Shown piece by piece: positions 34,488 through 46,214 of a stretch of DNA of 64,000 nucleotides. The notes beneath the pieces were generated by a model. That model was not told where the DNA came from. It made no database searches and was given only the letters and a program-made list of their open reading frames with translations. Positions within the stretch are counted from its first letter, which is position 1. Each line of letters opens with the position of its first letter. Where the stretch lies: positions 94,317,646 through 94,381,645 of the forward strand of contig CM063507.1 of assembly GCA_032207245.1 (NCBI GenBank). The letters are read 5' to 3'. The position numbers were made by a program, and so were the translations under genes. This DNA is from Pardosa pseudoannulata (taxonomy: Eukaryota > Arthropoda > Arachnida > Araneae > Lycosidae).

Positions 34488-36620
34488 CACTGGAATTATG
34501 GTGGTCTTTGTATACCTAGAATTACGGCGGGTGTCATTTTGACCCCTTGATAAGATAACTGCATATTTCTCTATATGATATAATATATTTGTGAAAAGGA
34601 AATTAAAATAACGCAAATTATGACAACTACAGTTTATTTTAAAGAATATAGAGACTTTGCAGGCATGTAGTCAAATAATGAACAAGCATTTAAATATTTC
34701 CATTGGAAAATGTAATTTTTATTTTTTATTTTTGTTTGATAGCTTACGTTTCAGAAACATAGAAAATAAAATATATGAATATTTATGCAGATGTTTCCAA
34801 AAAAAGTAGTTTTTAATCCAAATATTAAAGTATTTTAAAACAAACTTTTTGCTATAAAGAGTACATAGAAATATATAGAAATATTTTATTTAAGATAATA
34901 TATTAGTCAGTGCAGAAATTAGCACACATTCTTATCTTTCTGAATTTTTATATACAATATCAGCATATTTATTAGAGTTGTCGCAAATATTAGAAATTTT
35001 ATTACCTTTGCATTTCCTTATTTGACATTTCTTCCTTTTTTTTTATTCTATTGAATCTTGTCTATCCACAAAGCCACTTGAAGAGAGAACAAATTTGTTT
35101 TTACTAGTTATATATTCTTCTCTTAGTTCTTCTGCCAAATGCAGTAGAAAATCCCTTTTGCTGATATTTTCTTTTGTAACTTCCTTATATAGAATCCATG
35201 CATTTATGCCTGCTAACTCCAAAATATTGTAGAATACATGTACTGCCCAATGGCGTGATGGTGCTTTCACGAAGTACTTTTTTGCCATTTGATCCAAAAC
35301 ATCTACCCCGAATTTTGTAGAATTGTAAAACTATTACATGAGGAACCCTTTTTTCATTAGATTCAAATTCTATGGAATGGAGTGTACTTAACAAAGTTAC
35401 ATTTTTGTTCCATTTACCTTGATATGATGCAATTGTTATATAGTCTTGTTTCTTCACAACTGAAGAAAAAAAGTTCGTTTCTTACATTTTTTAAACTAGA
35501 GGGAATTTCTCTTTTTGTGCGATTTACTGTTCCAACATCACTCAATCCTTTTGATTTTAGGGATTTTGCTAGTTTTACTGATGTAAGGAAACTAACTGTA
35601 GTTATATTTCAATCAGTATTTTTGTAAGAATCAACTAAACGATTTACTATGTTCTCTCCTAAACTTCCACACACGAAAACAAATGTGACATTTAGCATAG
35701 GATGTTGATCCTGCATTTTCTCGCATTATAATTTATTTTGCAAGGGTTGCCGACCTGAAGTATTTTCTACTTTCCATACAGTTCCATCACTAGCAATTTC
35801 GTTAGTCTGAATTACGTTGAATTTCATATTCCCTTTTGAGCGTCTACTAGTTCCCGCTTTGGCATTCTTAGGTACAGCAGAATTTGAACTTGTAGAAACA
35901 AATCAATTTGTACTTTCACTTGAGCTAGAGGATGGTATTGCCTGATTGCTCTCTATAATAAATTCAGAATCACAAGATATTTCATCTCCATCTTTATCTG
36001 TAGAATTATTTTCGATTTCAGAACCAGAATCAGCATCAGATAGTTCTTGCATCAGTTTCACGATTTCTTCATCCTTTAGTCCTTTTCTATGTGCCTTTAG
36101 TAATTCACTTTATTAAATTCTTGTAAATAGAATAAAATTTTTCACTAAAACTTGTTATGAATAATCAACAAAATTTAAGAAAAATCTATAAACGTTCAGC
36201 TCGTAATAATCTCTCTTGGTTTTCTTTCCACAAAGAAAAGTATTGCACATATTTCAAATCATGTGACCGGCAGATGTGTCTACGCAAGCCCACTATATTC
36301 TTTTCCTTTGTTTGTATTTTGTTTAGCAGGTGCAAATAAAAATAGTTTACAGAAGTAAGAGTGTTCAGATAATACAATGGAATGTATTCACATTTTTTTT
36401 CTCTCAAAGGGGTCAAAATGACACCTGCCGTATTTCTCTAGGTATAATCATTGTTAGGGCTAAAATTAAAATATGATTTTCTTGAAATCTTTACTATTTT
36501 GTAAATTACAATGATTTAGGAAAAGTCGAGGAAAGATTAAAATTTTTGCGAAAAAACAGAAGAGCTGTCAGAATTAAAAGTTTGCTAGGTGTCAAAATGA
36601 CCCCTTCCGTAATTCTAGTG
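34488..36620 (-). mobile_element. piggyBac element with decayed transposase
   Basis: TTAA at 34484-34487 and 36621-36624. Termini CACTGGAATTATGG and CCGTAATTCTAGTG are inverted. A second, inner inverted pair (TACCTAGAATTACGG near 34513, its complement near 36425-36447) adjoins GTCATTTTGACCCC-type motifs. Confidence 0.88.
35043..36100 (-). pseudogene. piggyBac transposase (DDE_Tnp_1_7 type), internally deleted and frameshifted
   Basis: A DDE transposase that cuts and pastes at TTAA. On the - strand it starts with an acidic N-terminus (DEEIVKLMQELSDADSGSEI, then STDKDGDE). NEIASDGTVWKV follows, then TTVSFLTSVKLAKSLKSKGL and KREIPSSLKNVR, typical of the catalytic-core region. It ends MAKKYFVKAPSRHW, HVFYNILELAGINAWILYKE and LAEELREEYI before a TAG at 35043. 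Only about 350 codons remain, against roughly 580-600 expected. Much of the central core and the Cys-rich C-terminus are missing, and frames change near 35750, 35600 and 35300. The family call is firm, but the copy is dead. Confidence 0.85.
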
Positions 36621-36624
36621 TTAA

Positions 36625-37200
36625 AGCTATATCTCAAAGATACAGTTAATGTATATATATGCAATTTCACATTGGTAATAAAAGTAAAAATATTAATTTA
36701 TCTACTGATTTAGTATTAAATTTCATAATTTGTTTCTATTTATTTTAATTAAAAAGTGGCATTTTTTCTCTTAAAATTTTTGTTTAATTTGACTTTAAAG
36801 CTTAGTTTGAAAGTCAAAGAAATGATTCTTCAATCTGGATCATTTATAATTTTTCCTGGTGCTAAAGTTTTTTAACTTTTGTCAACCACTGCATATAATC
36901 TGTGTGTGCATGTGTTTGGGTTAGTCATCAAGTTACTGCAGTTCTAGATCCCCACAGCAGAATACTTTTCAATGTTCTGCAACAGGCTTTCAGATAATCA
37001 AAAATGTTCTAATTGAAATATATTTATTTTTTCATATATTTACTCTCCCACAATATTATTCCTATTGTGGTGCATTTTTATCTTTACCAATATGTATAAC
37101 TAAAAATATTTAAGATTACTGCTACCTGAAATTTAGAAAAATATTTGTATTAAAACCAAGACATTAACATAGAATTTACTGCCTGTCAATTACTTTTGAT
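36625..37200. other. A+T-rich intergenic DNA
   Basis: No gene, repeat end or RNA signal recognised. Confidence 0.6.
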
Positions 37201-37280
37201 GTAAGATATTTTGAGATATCATTACAATGATAAAAAATGAGACTGATAATTTGGCCCAAACATTAATGCAAGAGAAGTTT

Positions 37281-38748
37281 TTAATAATTTTTGGAGTGAT
37301 CTGTGTCCTGGTGGAGGTCCGTTGCAAAAATAAGCATTCTTTTATCAGTTGTCCCAATACTAGTTTCATCACTATCATTTACATTATGCCTATAGGAAAA
37401 AATTTTATTGATTGTTGATCCCCATGATTCGCAATTAGCTTCTGATATAGGAATAGATATAATATGTGTTAAGGAATTGATAAATTTAAGGATCTCTGGT
37501 TTTAATTCATTTACAGCTTGCACTAATATGCATGGTTTCCGTGCACCTGGAAAATCATGGATTTAGACAATGGATTAATTTTGTCATGGAAAGTCTTGAT
37601 TTTTCAAGTAAAACGAGTAAAAGTCATGGAAAGTCATGGATCTGCTAAACTACCGATTAAATAAAAATGCATTGAATTGTTTAATTTGATTTTTACTTGT
37701 CATTTGGCTGAAGTTACGGAGTTTGGTATTTATGTATTATCTTATTGACCCTATTGCCAAGTAAAATTTGTTCACCAAGGAAACTCAAAGCAAGAAATTT
37801 TAATGGGTGGGTAAATGTATATTATTCTGGTTTTTTCTTAAATTGTTAATTAAAATTTTATTAATATAATAATAATTATTTTTTAATAAAAATTAGTTAA
37901 ACTTATATTTTGTACAAAAATCTTATCTCTAGGGATAATGTATATAAACATTATAGGGTTATATTTGGCTATTATTCATGGTTACCTGGATAATACCCAA
38001 GTACCCTGAATTCGAATTGGAAACATTTTGATTGAAAAATTGCTATATGATTAAACTTAGGTATGTAGGTATAACAATTTATTTTTATGTATGTGAGTTT
38101 ATTAACACTTATAAAGCAAGTTTATAGATTTTTTATGATAAAATTCCTGTAATTTCTCTAAAAGCATATATTTTATTTGTATGTACGTCAGAAGTTTTAT
38201 TCATATATACTTTAACGAAAGCTTTTTAAAGTCATAGAAAATGTTCCGCTAAATCAGGGAAAGTCATGGATTTGAAAAATTTTATTTTGGCAGATACCCT
38301 GAATATAGCTTTCATTTCAAGAAACATTCTATTTTGCCCAGAATGATCAATGGCATCAAAAATCCAGTTAAGAAACATTTGATATTCAAAAAATAATTCA
38401 TTCTTTTCTTCTTCGGAGGGTGAAACATATGGAAAAAGTTTAATAAGCTCCAAAAAAGTGGAGAGATCTAAAGCTTTGTTATCCGTATTTGAACGTATAA
38501 ATAATAAGTAATCAAAGCAGAAAAATATGTTAGCAGTTGATATTACCAACATCAAGTTCCATACTTTGGTCAAAATAAACCTGATATTGCTGTAACAAGG
38601 AATCAACGTAATCCAATAAGTATTTTACATCCTTTCCTACTTGCGGAAAACCATTGATTATATATATATAAAGGAAAAAAAGTTTTCTGCGACGTACATC
38701 GCCGTTTCTGGCACATTCTGCTTCGTTGTTCTGGATGTATGAGCACAT
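37281..38748 (-). pseudogene. hAT-like transposase remnant split by a CATGG-family insertion
   Basis: On the - strand from 38748: VGKDVKYLLDYVDSLLQQYQ, then a frame change, then STFLELIKLFPYVSPSEEEK and FLNWIFDAIDHSGQNRMFLE, ending MKAI at the inserted element (37531-38301). The frame resumes at 37523 with QAVNELKPEILKFINSL and PISEANCESWGSTINKIFSY. The SEA-CES-GS-I pattern is what I associate with the C-terminal half of a hAT-related family (KIAA1586-like). That family name is an inference; the transposase-like nature is more certain. Frames and stops show it is inactive. Confidence 0.5.
37531..38301. mobile_element. CATGG...CCCTG-family element, copy 3
   Basis: 771 bp with flanks AATATG and AATATA (5/6 match), again pointing to a 6-bp duplication. 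It interrupts the open frame of the hAT-like remnant. Confidence 0.85.
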
Positions 38749-38759
38749 AAAGAAAAACT

Positions 38760-39370
38760 CAGAGTGAAAGGAAACATTTATTCATTCAGCATCTTGTCCA
38801 CCATCATTCTGCTATTAAAATCTTCTATGGAGCATCTTCACTCAAACCACCGAAAAGTACTTTAGCCAATAAAAAAATGTTCATTTAGGTCATGCAGTGA
38901 CACATCCAAAATTTTAGGAGTTAAAATTTGCTTCATATAGGGAGTCTTAACTTGGCACTTGCCAATGGGTCAACAGATTTAGAATAATTGAAAGCAAAAT
39001 CATTTTCCCAACCAAGTCTTCTTATAACAAATGATTTTTACTACTGCCTGTAAAACTCTCTCTCTGTCTATGTATATACATAACATATTTATCCATAATA
39101 TTTCTATAAAAAAATAGTACAAAAAATTAACAACAAATATATGAACAGTAAATCAAGTCTACAATAGAAATCATTATAGTTTATTAGAATACCTATAATG
39201 TATTTATTATTTAAAAACTTGACTATTTATTATAGTCAGATTCTGAAAGCGTTTTTTTTTTTTTATCTCCCAATTTTGGGGCACTTGCTTCTTTTAGCAA
39301 TGACCACTACCAAACCGTAGATTTGTCGCCCATTTTAATATGAGAGCACCCTATATATAACCAACATTAC
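38760..39370. other. A+T-rich intergenic DNA
   Basis: No recognisable coding, repeat end or RNA gene. Confidence 0.5.
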
Positions 39371-39379
39371 TTCCTAATA

Positions 39380-39842
39380 CAAGGATGGACCAACTCCGGC
39401 CTGCAGATAGAATTTTAAGTTTGCCGGTCCGAGGCAATTTAAAAGAAATATATATTTATACATTTTATATCCATCTCCTTTTCTACTTTGCTTAAATATT
39501 ATATCCCAGATTTATTTTCTAACTCCCAGAGGATCAGTGGTATATTTGCTTCTTATATGTGAACAAGTGTTTTCAACTTTTGAACCTTAGAAAGAATAAT
39601 TTCAGAAGTAGACTGACAGGTGAGCATTTAGCATCGTTCCTTAAAATCGGTCCATCTCACTTCAAACCTCATTATAAGGAACTTTTAAAAATGAAATCGC
39701 AATTTCATTCATCTCATTAACGTATTGAAACCGTTACATACTTGTATATTGTTTTTAAAATTTTAGAAAAATTTATCTTGGCCCTCCAAATTTATTTTCT
39801 TTCGATTTTTGGCCCGCGGCCGAAAAAGCTTGTCCATCCCTG
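39380..39842 (+). mobile_element. hAT derivative with transposase C-terminus, copy 2
   Basis: 463 bp, CAAGGATGGACCAACTC...GCTTGTCCATCCCTG, with 8-base flanks TCCTAATA and TCTTAATA (7/8). It carries the same decayed dimerisation tail as 22403-22859 (LTGEHLASFLKIGPSHF). Confidence 0.8.
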
Positions 39843-39977
39843 TCTTAATACAATATTGTCCTCGTAAATAAGATGCAGAAAACTTACGGGTTAGTCACTT
39901 AAAGAGGTATTGAAAATTTGGAGGGCATTGCGATCAGAAACTTAATTTTACGTTTGGTAGCCGCTAAAAATAAACAC

Positions 39978-40070
39978 CGCGAATCTGGCAACCTCGAACT
40001 CGCAACCCTCCGGTTACGAGATCGATGCCTTTTCCGATGGAATTATCGGTTGGTTGGTTGGTTGGTTAGA
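39978..40070 (-). repeat. tRNA-related SINE fragment with (GGTT)n
   Basis: The - strand shows an anticodon-loop-like CTCGTAA and a B-box-like GCGAGTTCGAGG, preceded by a CCAA tetranucleotide run. It resembles a different SINE family from the one at 21434. Not a functional tRNA. Confidence 0.4.
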
Positions 40071-40199
40071 ATTTAGTGGCGCTAATTCCTGAAAGGACAA
40101 ACTGTGCCAAACAAGACGAAAATAGAGAGCAAAGTAATAGAGAAAGGAATTTTGAGGATGAAATAAACGAAACTATAATTATCGGAATCTAGAGGTTAA

Positions 40200-41740
40200 A
40201 AGTATAAAAATTATTGAAATTTTAACAGATTATCGAGAAATGTGAATTAAATTATTTAATTTTTACTGTGGTCTGGGAAACTGTGTGTGCGCGTTACTTA
40301 GGTGTTTTGGGACTTGTTCTTTGTGCGTATAAATGGATTTTTTTTTTCGCTATAAAATGAAGTGAAGTTATCGAGGCTTATAATTTCTAAAAACGTATTC
40401 TTATAACTGTAATGTTATTGGTTTTCAGCTTTATCAGGAGAGGATATGGTACAACTCGGTTAAAAATACTCGAATTAAAAAATAGAATACGCTCATAAAA
40501 TCTTTCTTACATGTTTTATCTTTACTATCTCTAACCATACTCCAGTTTTTCAAAAATTTAACAACACTGACAAGTGTTGCCAAAATACAAAAATGAAAAG
40601 TTTTAGAAGCACAAAATAATAATTTACAAAAATAATATCTACAGTTAATGATTAATTCTAAATTAAATTTACCGGTACAACATTTTATTCTGCAGTTACA
40701 TTTTTTAACCCTAGATGGCAGCACAAAGATGAGAATTTCTATTTTAATATTACTTGGACTTGCATAAACTTAAGGCTTTAACAATAAGGCGATTTCACGT
40801 AGTAGGGCAAATTCTCAAATTATAGCAATTCTGGCTTTAGTTTCAAACGGAAGGGCAGTTTATTGTTTGTCTACTGGCTGTTGTAAACCTGAAAATGAAT
40901 TGGAAGGGCATTATAGTAGTTCGTGACGTTGCGACAAATTGCCTTATTCGTTACTTGCATTAAACGATACTATTAAAATAGTAATGAATCCATTTAAAAT
41001 GCTTTTAAGATATAATTAAGAATACGTGAGCATTTTTAAAAGCATCGACACCTCGTAAAAATTCGTAAAATCCTAATTTGTTAGTATTTGTACAATACTT
41101 CATCTGAAATTCGTCGTATTATAGCGTGTTATTTAGACGTATTCAGACTTGTTTCTTGTGCTTATTTAAGTGGTAGTATTGGATGAATTTCTGAACAGGC
41201 ACTTTTGTAACGACTGAGCACGTGATGAAAACAAAACTTATGGCGAGTGTATACGCTTTTTGCCAGGGGAGGCCTTTTATGATAACCTCAGTTCTCCCTA
41301 ATAACGGGGTAACCGATTGCGACAACAATGACAGTCCCAAACTGCCGATTGTGTCAACGAGTGCTATTGTTCTCCACCATTTCACACGTGCTTTAATGAA
41401 CGGATAATCACGTGCTGCCTTTCATTCATAATCGTATAGAAAGAGAACGTGCCAGGAAGAGAATGAACGCATAGATCGCCTCTTGTTTGTTGGCTAGAAT
41501 GTTCCTTTCGATGTACTTTAGATGATATTGGGATGCGCAGTTGAACTGAACGTGGAATGATAATTATTGAGGGGTGGGGGAAAAGGGGTTTTATCTTTGA
41601 AGTGTGGGGAATTATTGTAATACATTGTTATTGAGCGTCTGGGTTTGTATTTATTTATAATTTTGATCCGGAGAAATTGTCTGTTGTTCAAAATTATTCT
41701 AAATGACTTTAAGTATAAAATTATTCGCAACTTTTTTTAA
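40200..41740. other. Unclassified region, higher CpG near 40900-41480
   Basis: No recognised family. The - strand open frame 41143-41385 (80 codons, MKWWRTIALVDTIGSLGLSL..., two hydrophobic stretches) and a 61-codon + frame overlap each other. A small unannotated exon or promoter region cannot be excluded. Confidence 0.3.
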
Positions 41741-41744
41741 TATA

Positions 41745-42917
41745 CACTCAAGAGTCAAAACATTATGACCACCCCTACATTTTGCTATGAACTCGCCTGG
41801 ATGACGTGGAAGGCACGTGATCAGATGGAAGTGGTATTTAACTGCTGCTGCAGAGTCTGGAGAATCCTTCTTTCACTTCTGTGTGTGATGGGAAAGGCTG
41901 CGAATCTAAGCGATTTTGATAGAGGGCAGATTGTAATGGCTCGGAACAAGTATTTCCGAAACTGCACGACTCGTGGGTTGTTCGCGATCTACAGTTGTTA
42001 GTACTTATGCAAAGAGGATGAATGACGGTGAAACCAGCAGTAGACGACGTGGTGTTGGACGTCCACACGCTATCAAAGAAAAAGGTCTTCGGAGACTGTC
42101 TCGCATGGTGAAGCAAAACCGGAGCCAGACAGTGGCTCAGCTGACAGCCCTATACAATGCAGGGAAAAGTAGAATAGTATCGGAGCACACTGTTCAGCTG
42201 ACGTCACACTCGTGTGCCTTTGCTGACCAAGCATCATCGTCAACTGCACCTACGCTGGGTCCGGGAACATCGCAACTGGTCCATGGATTAGTGGGAGAGA
42301 GTTGCCTGGTCAGATGAATCACAGTTTGTCATTCATCACGCCGATGGCCATGTCAGGATACGCCGTCTTCCAGGCGAACAGTTGCTTCCTCAATGTACAG
42401 TAGGTCATAGACAGGCCAGTGGTGGTGGTATTACGCTTTGGGGGACGTTCTCTTGGGTTTCTCTGGGACCGGCGGTTGTGGTAGAGCAGACCATGAATGC
42501 TACAGGGTATCTGAACATCATTGCGAACCAGTTGCACCCTTACATGGCCTCTGTTTTTCTAGTTGGAAATGGAATGTTTCAACAGAACAACACCCCATGT
42601 CACAAAGCTAAAGTTGTGGAGTGGTTCCAGGAACATGATGCTGAATTCCGGGTAATGTCCTGGCCGCCTAACGCACCGGATCTCAATCCGATAAAACATT
42701 TGGAATGTCATGGGACGGCAGCTCAGAGTTCAAAGACCACCCATTCGCAATATCTCGGATTTACGTAACCGTTGTTTAAACATCTGGTACAATCTGTCTC
42801 CGGCCATCTACCAAGGACTTGTGGCATCCATGCCAAGGCGGGTTGAAGCTGTGTTGCGCGCCAAAGGTGGGCCAACTCGTTATTGACAGGTGATCATAAT
42901 GTTTTAGCTCTTGAGTG
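41745..42917 (+). mobile_element. Tc1-like transposon, nearly full length
   Basis: Flanked by TA (41743-41744, 42918-42919). Inverted termini of about 29 bp start CACTCAAGAG and continue AAAACATTATGA. 1173 bp with one broken transposase gene. Confidence 0.95.
41888..42883 (+). pseudogene. Tc1-like DD34E transposase, frameshifted
   Basis: Three frames must be joined: MGKAANLSDFDRGQIVMARN from 41888, then STVVSTYAKRMNDGETSSRR and SRMVKQNRSQTVAQLTALYN (41973-42317), then GEQLLPQCTVGHRQASGGGI, LHPYMASVF and SWPPNAPDLNPIKHLE (42382-42768). Order and motifs fit a Tc1 transposase of about 340 residues: paired-type helix-turn-helix, GRPHAIKE AT-hook-like link, then the DDE core. In the SPDLNPIEHLW signature the catalytic Glu position reads Lys (NPIKHLE), and a later frameshift leads to RRVEAVLRAKGGPTRY near the end. 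A stop in the first frame and loss of the WSDES segment's frame make it inactive. Confidence 0.92.
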
Positions 42918-43149
42918 TATATTAGCTGGTTGTTTTTGTGTTGTATTGTATTTTATAATGTTCACTGTAAATGTTAATATATTTCTTTTATGTTTTCATA
43001 ATTCAATATTAGTTGAAAGTAACCATTTTCACCTCTTGCTAACAATAGCATTTTTTAAATTATCCTTTTACGGTAGGGTGGGCCCATATAGGGCCATAAA
43101 TAAAATTTTGGAGTTCACGAAATTCATAAACAAAGCAAATATTACATTA

Positions 43150-44042
43150 TCCCCTATATAATAATAGCCTAAGTTATTTGTCCGTCTGTCCTCCAATTTA
43201 TGAAGCGGTTGGACCTGGAATGGATAAAGGCATCCATTCAAAGAGAATAAAGTTTATCTTCTCCTAAACTATCGATCCGATTCCAAAATAAATTTGTATA
43301 AATAGGCTTCATATCACAGCAAAAAATACTGTCGTCTTTAATACGTTCGAAATCCAACCCTTCCCCCCTTTTCGAGCATTTAATGCCATTATTTCAAGCC
43401 CTATTTTCCCCGAGCAGGCGACTAAATTTATCCATTTATCACTTAATAAATATGTAAAAATAACAATTTTTCTAGCATCGTGACGTCATTCCTTTAAACA
43501 TCTCTTTTAATCATTTCATATTTTAAACTATTTAAATATCGTCTACACTATTTGAATATCTTTTATCACTGAATTTAGGTATTACGTAAGTGATTTTCTT
43601 TTATATTTGTCTTAAATAATAGATTAGGTACATATGTGATAATTTTAAATTTGATCATCGATTATTTTTTGTTGCAATGAAAATTTTATCACCGGTATTA
43701 ACAATAAGTTCTTTTCATATAAGTCTAGGAGTCTATTTCACGGACTAATAAATATCTAACTTTTAATTTATATATATTTGGAAATTAAGAAGTTTGTTCT
43801 TTTGTGTGTTTGTTTATTATACATAACCACACGGTTTGACTAAATGAATTGAATGTGATTCTAAACTGCATTACAGGATCGGGAGACTCTAGAGGAGTAT
43901 GACGATAAATAAATTATTGAGAGTGAACCAGATAGTTCTCAGCCAAAAAACAAACCATTCTTTACATGCCTCATTGGGTACTTAACAGTTCTGGAATATT
44001 AAAAATTTTACTAATCCCGTTATATGATGGGCTATATGCTAG
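43150..44042 (+). mobile_element. Non-autonomous Helitron-like element, copy 2
   Basis: Begins TCCCCTATATAATAATAGCC after an A and ends GGGCTATATGCTAG before a T. Shares TTCGAAAT, CCTTCCCCC, TTTTCGAGCA and ATGACGTCATTCC-like blocks with 30952-31990. Confidence 0.6.
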
Positions 44043-44340
44043 TATTAAGTATAACAATACAATTGAAACTGATAATTTTGAAAAGTAAAGTGTTCTATTT
44101 AGAATCAGGTCTGAAATGTTGGTAATCGGTCGAATTTTTTAACAATTAGCGTTATTTAAGAACGTGCAGGAGAGACTAGTCCCGAAAATAGACAAAAATC
44201 TGGAAGTGTATTTAATATTATTTAGTATAATATCTAAATATATCTATTTCTTCATTTTACTTTTGTTCAAATCCGAAGTTATGTTCATGCGCACAAATAG
44301 CGCAGTAGCTGCCTCTAGTGCCTGAGAAAGTTCAAAAACT

Positions 44341-44376
44341 TTCTTATATCACTAGTCAAAACTAGTGATATAAGAA
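44341..44376. other. Perfect 16-bp inverted repeat
   Basis: TTCTTATATCACTAGT and its exact complement are separated by four bases (CAAA). It lies just left of the TTAA site at 44384. Confidence 0.9.
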
Positions 44377-44387
44377 ATTCTTTTTAA

Positions 44388-45458
44388 GATATCCGTCTAC
44401 TTTGAAAACGTCATTTTTTGCCAAAAATCATAATTTTTTATTTCTCTATTGTAAAATTTCAACTTTTAGGCTTCTAAATCTGTTTTTGTTTTGTCTCTAC
44501 GGCATTTTAAAGAAAAGTTACAGCTGTTTAAACATCAGTGACAGCTGTCAAAACAAAACGGAAGTAGCGACTTCGGAACCGGAAGTTGTGAATTTAAAGA
44601 CTTTTAAAGAACATTTTTTGGACAAAACTTTTTAAATTTTCATGAAGATTAGTTTAAACATTTTTCTAGTATTTTTAATAATTAGCAATTTGGCAATTAG
44701 AAAGTTTTGAAGCAAGAAAGTGTGGGGAATTTTAAACATGTATTTTAATTTTTTAATAGTTAAAGTTGCTTTCATAAACTTCAAATGCGTTTTTCTCAGA
44801 ACGGTATTTTTAATAAAATGTTGAAACTTGAAATGTGATTTCTCAAAAAGTTCTTAAAATATTTTGTTGAAAATTTTTATGAATGCTTTTGATAGTATTT
44901 ACTAGTGAATGACCTAAAAGCTTTAAATTTGGATCATTTTTATTGATGTTACACTCGTAGTTAGACATAAAGGTAAAGAAATTTCGTTAAAAATTCAATG
45001 TGTATGATTTTGAAGGACCCAAATTTTTCACCAAATGTAAATTAATCAAAGATTTGAAGTGATTCACTAGTCCAGTGTATAAGAAATGTGTTGCATAAAA
45101 AATATTGAAATAATTTGATTTATTAAAAAATTAGACCTTTTGATGAAAAACCCCGATTTTTTTACTAGATTTTCTTCATTTATTAGAAATTTTATAAAAT
45201 CTTCTCCAGGAATAAATTTTTTAAGTGTAATTCTCTACGATAATATAAAAAATAAATGTAAAAATGTAAAAACATGAACTAGTTTCTACGTTTAACCCTT
45301 TAACGGACAGTGGTTTTGTAGCAAAACCACCTATTAAACATCTTTTTTTTTTTTTTTTTTTTTTAAACTTTACTTTATCTTTTTATAATTATTTACGGCT
45401 CTAATCTCATACATCTGTGATATATGGAAGCCAATGATGTTGAATCAAAAGCTTTTGC

Positions 45459-45506
<48 letters not shown>

Positions 45507-45555
45507 TTTTGGAGACATGGATGAGTTTTTGATTATATATATATATATATAATTG

Positions 45556-45597
<42 letters not shown>

Positions 45598-46214
45598 TAA
45601 TGTATGTATATATACATATTATACATTTTATATATTAAAAATACATTATATATTTTACATATTTTATACATTTTATATATACATATTATACACTTTATAC
45701 ATATTATATTTTTGATATTTTAAATATAAGTATTGCAAATGATCTAAAGATGATAGTTATACTTATTTATTTCTTTTTCTATTGAAATATATGTGTTTAA
45801 ACTTTCTGTACTTGAGAAGTCAGATTCAATTTATCTTACTTATGACCTCAAATAAAAGTATCTGTACAAACAACACTTTTTCGTTGTTAAGCTGTTTATT
45901 TATTATACCAGTTTAAGGATTATCATTTATTGTTCTCCCAGTATAGTTAAACTTTTAAAAAGGCATAAGGTTCAAGCTGTACGAGGGTAGGGGTTAGTCA
46001 GTTAAACCGCTTCTTAAACCCTAATTTGGTATCCTCTAAGGCATACACTTCTAAGGAATGTAAAAAAAAAATTATATATATATATATATATATTTAAAAT
46101 ATACAAGGCTTATAGATAACATTTATAAAAAAAAATACATTAAATTCCCATGAATTTATTTTGGTGACCTTTAAAGGGTTAAAGAAAGAAGTTCTTCGAA
46201 CGTAGACGGATACC
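44388..46214. mobile_element. TTAA-flanked element with GTATCCGTCTAC-type ends, containing a nested element
   Basis: TTAA at 44384-44387 and 46215-46218. Left GATATCCGTCTAC and right GTAGACGGATACC are inverted. The left part matches 11423-11656. A second TTAA element sits inside at 45296-46178. No transposase recognised. Confidence 0.8.
45296..46178. mobile_element. Nested TTAA element, CCCTTTAACGG ends
   Basis: TTAA at 45292-45295 and 46179-46182. Termini CCCTTTAA and TTTAAAGGG. It carries the palindrome GTGGTTTTGTAGCAAAACCAC-like sequence near 45311, a 22-T run, a 43-A run (45462-45504) and TA microsatellites. It has no credible coding. Confidence 0.7.

Noticed and set aside
41143..41385. 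80-codon - strand frame as a gene
   Set aside because: It overlaps an open frame on the other strand and has no recognised homology or splice context. Kept only as a low-interest note.
45393..45671. 92-codon open frame with a run of Phe
   Set aside because: It is produced by a poly(A) run and TA microsatellites.
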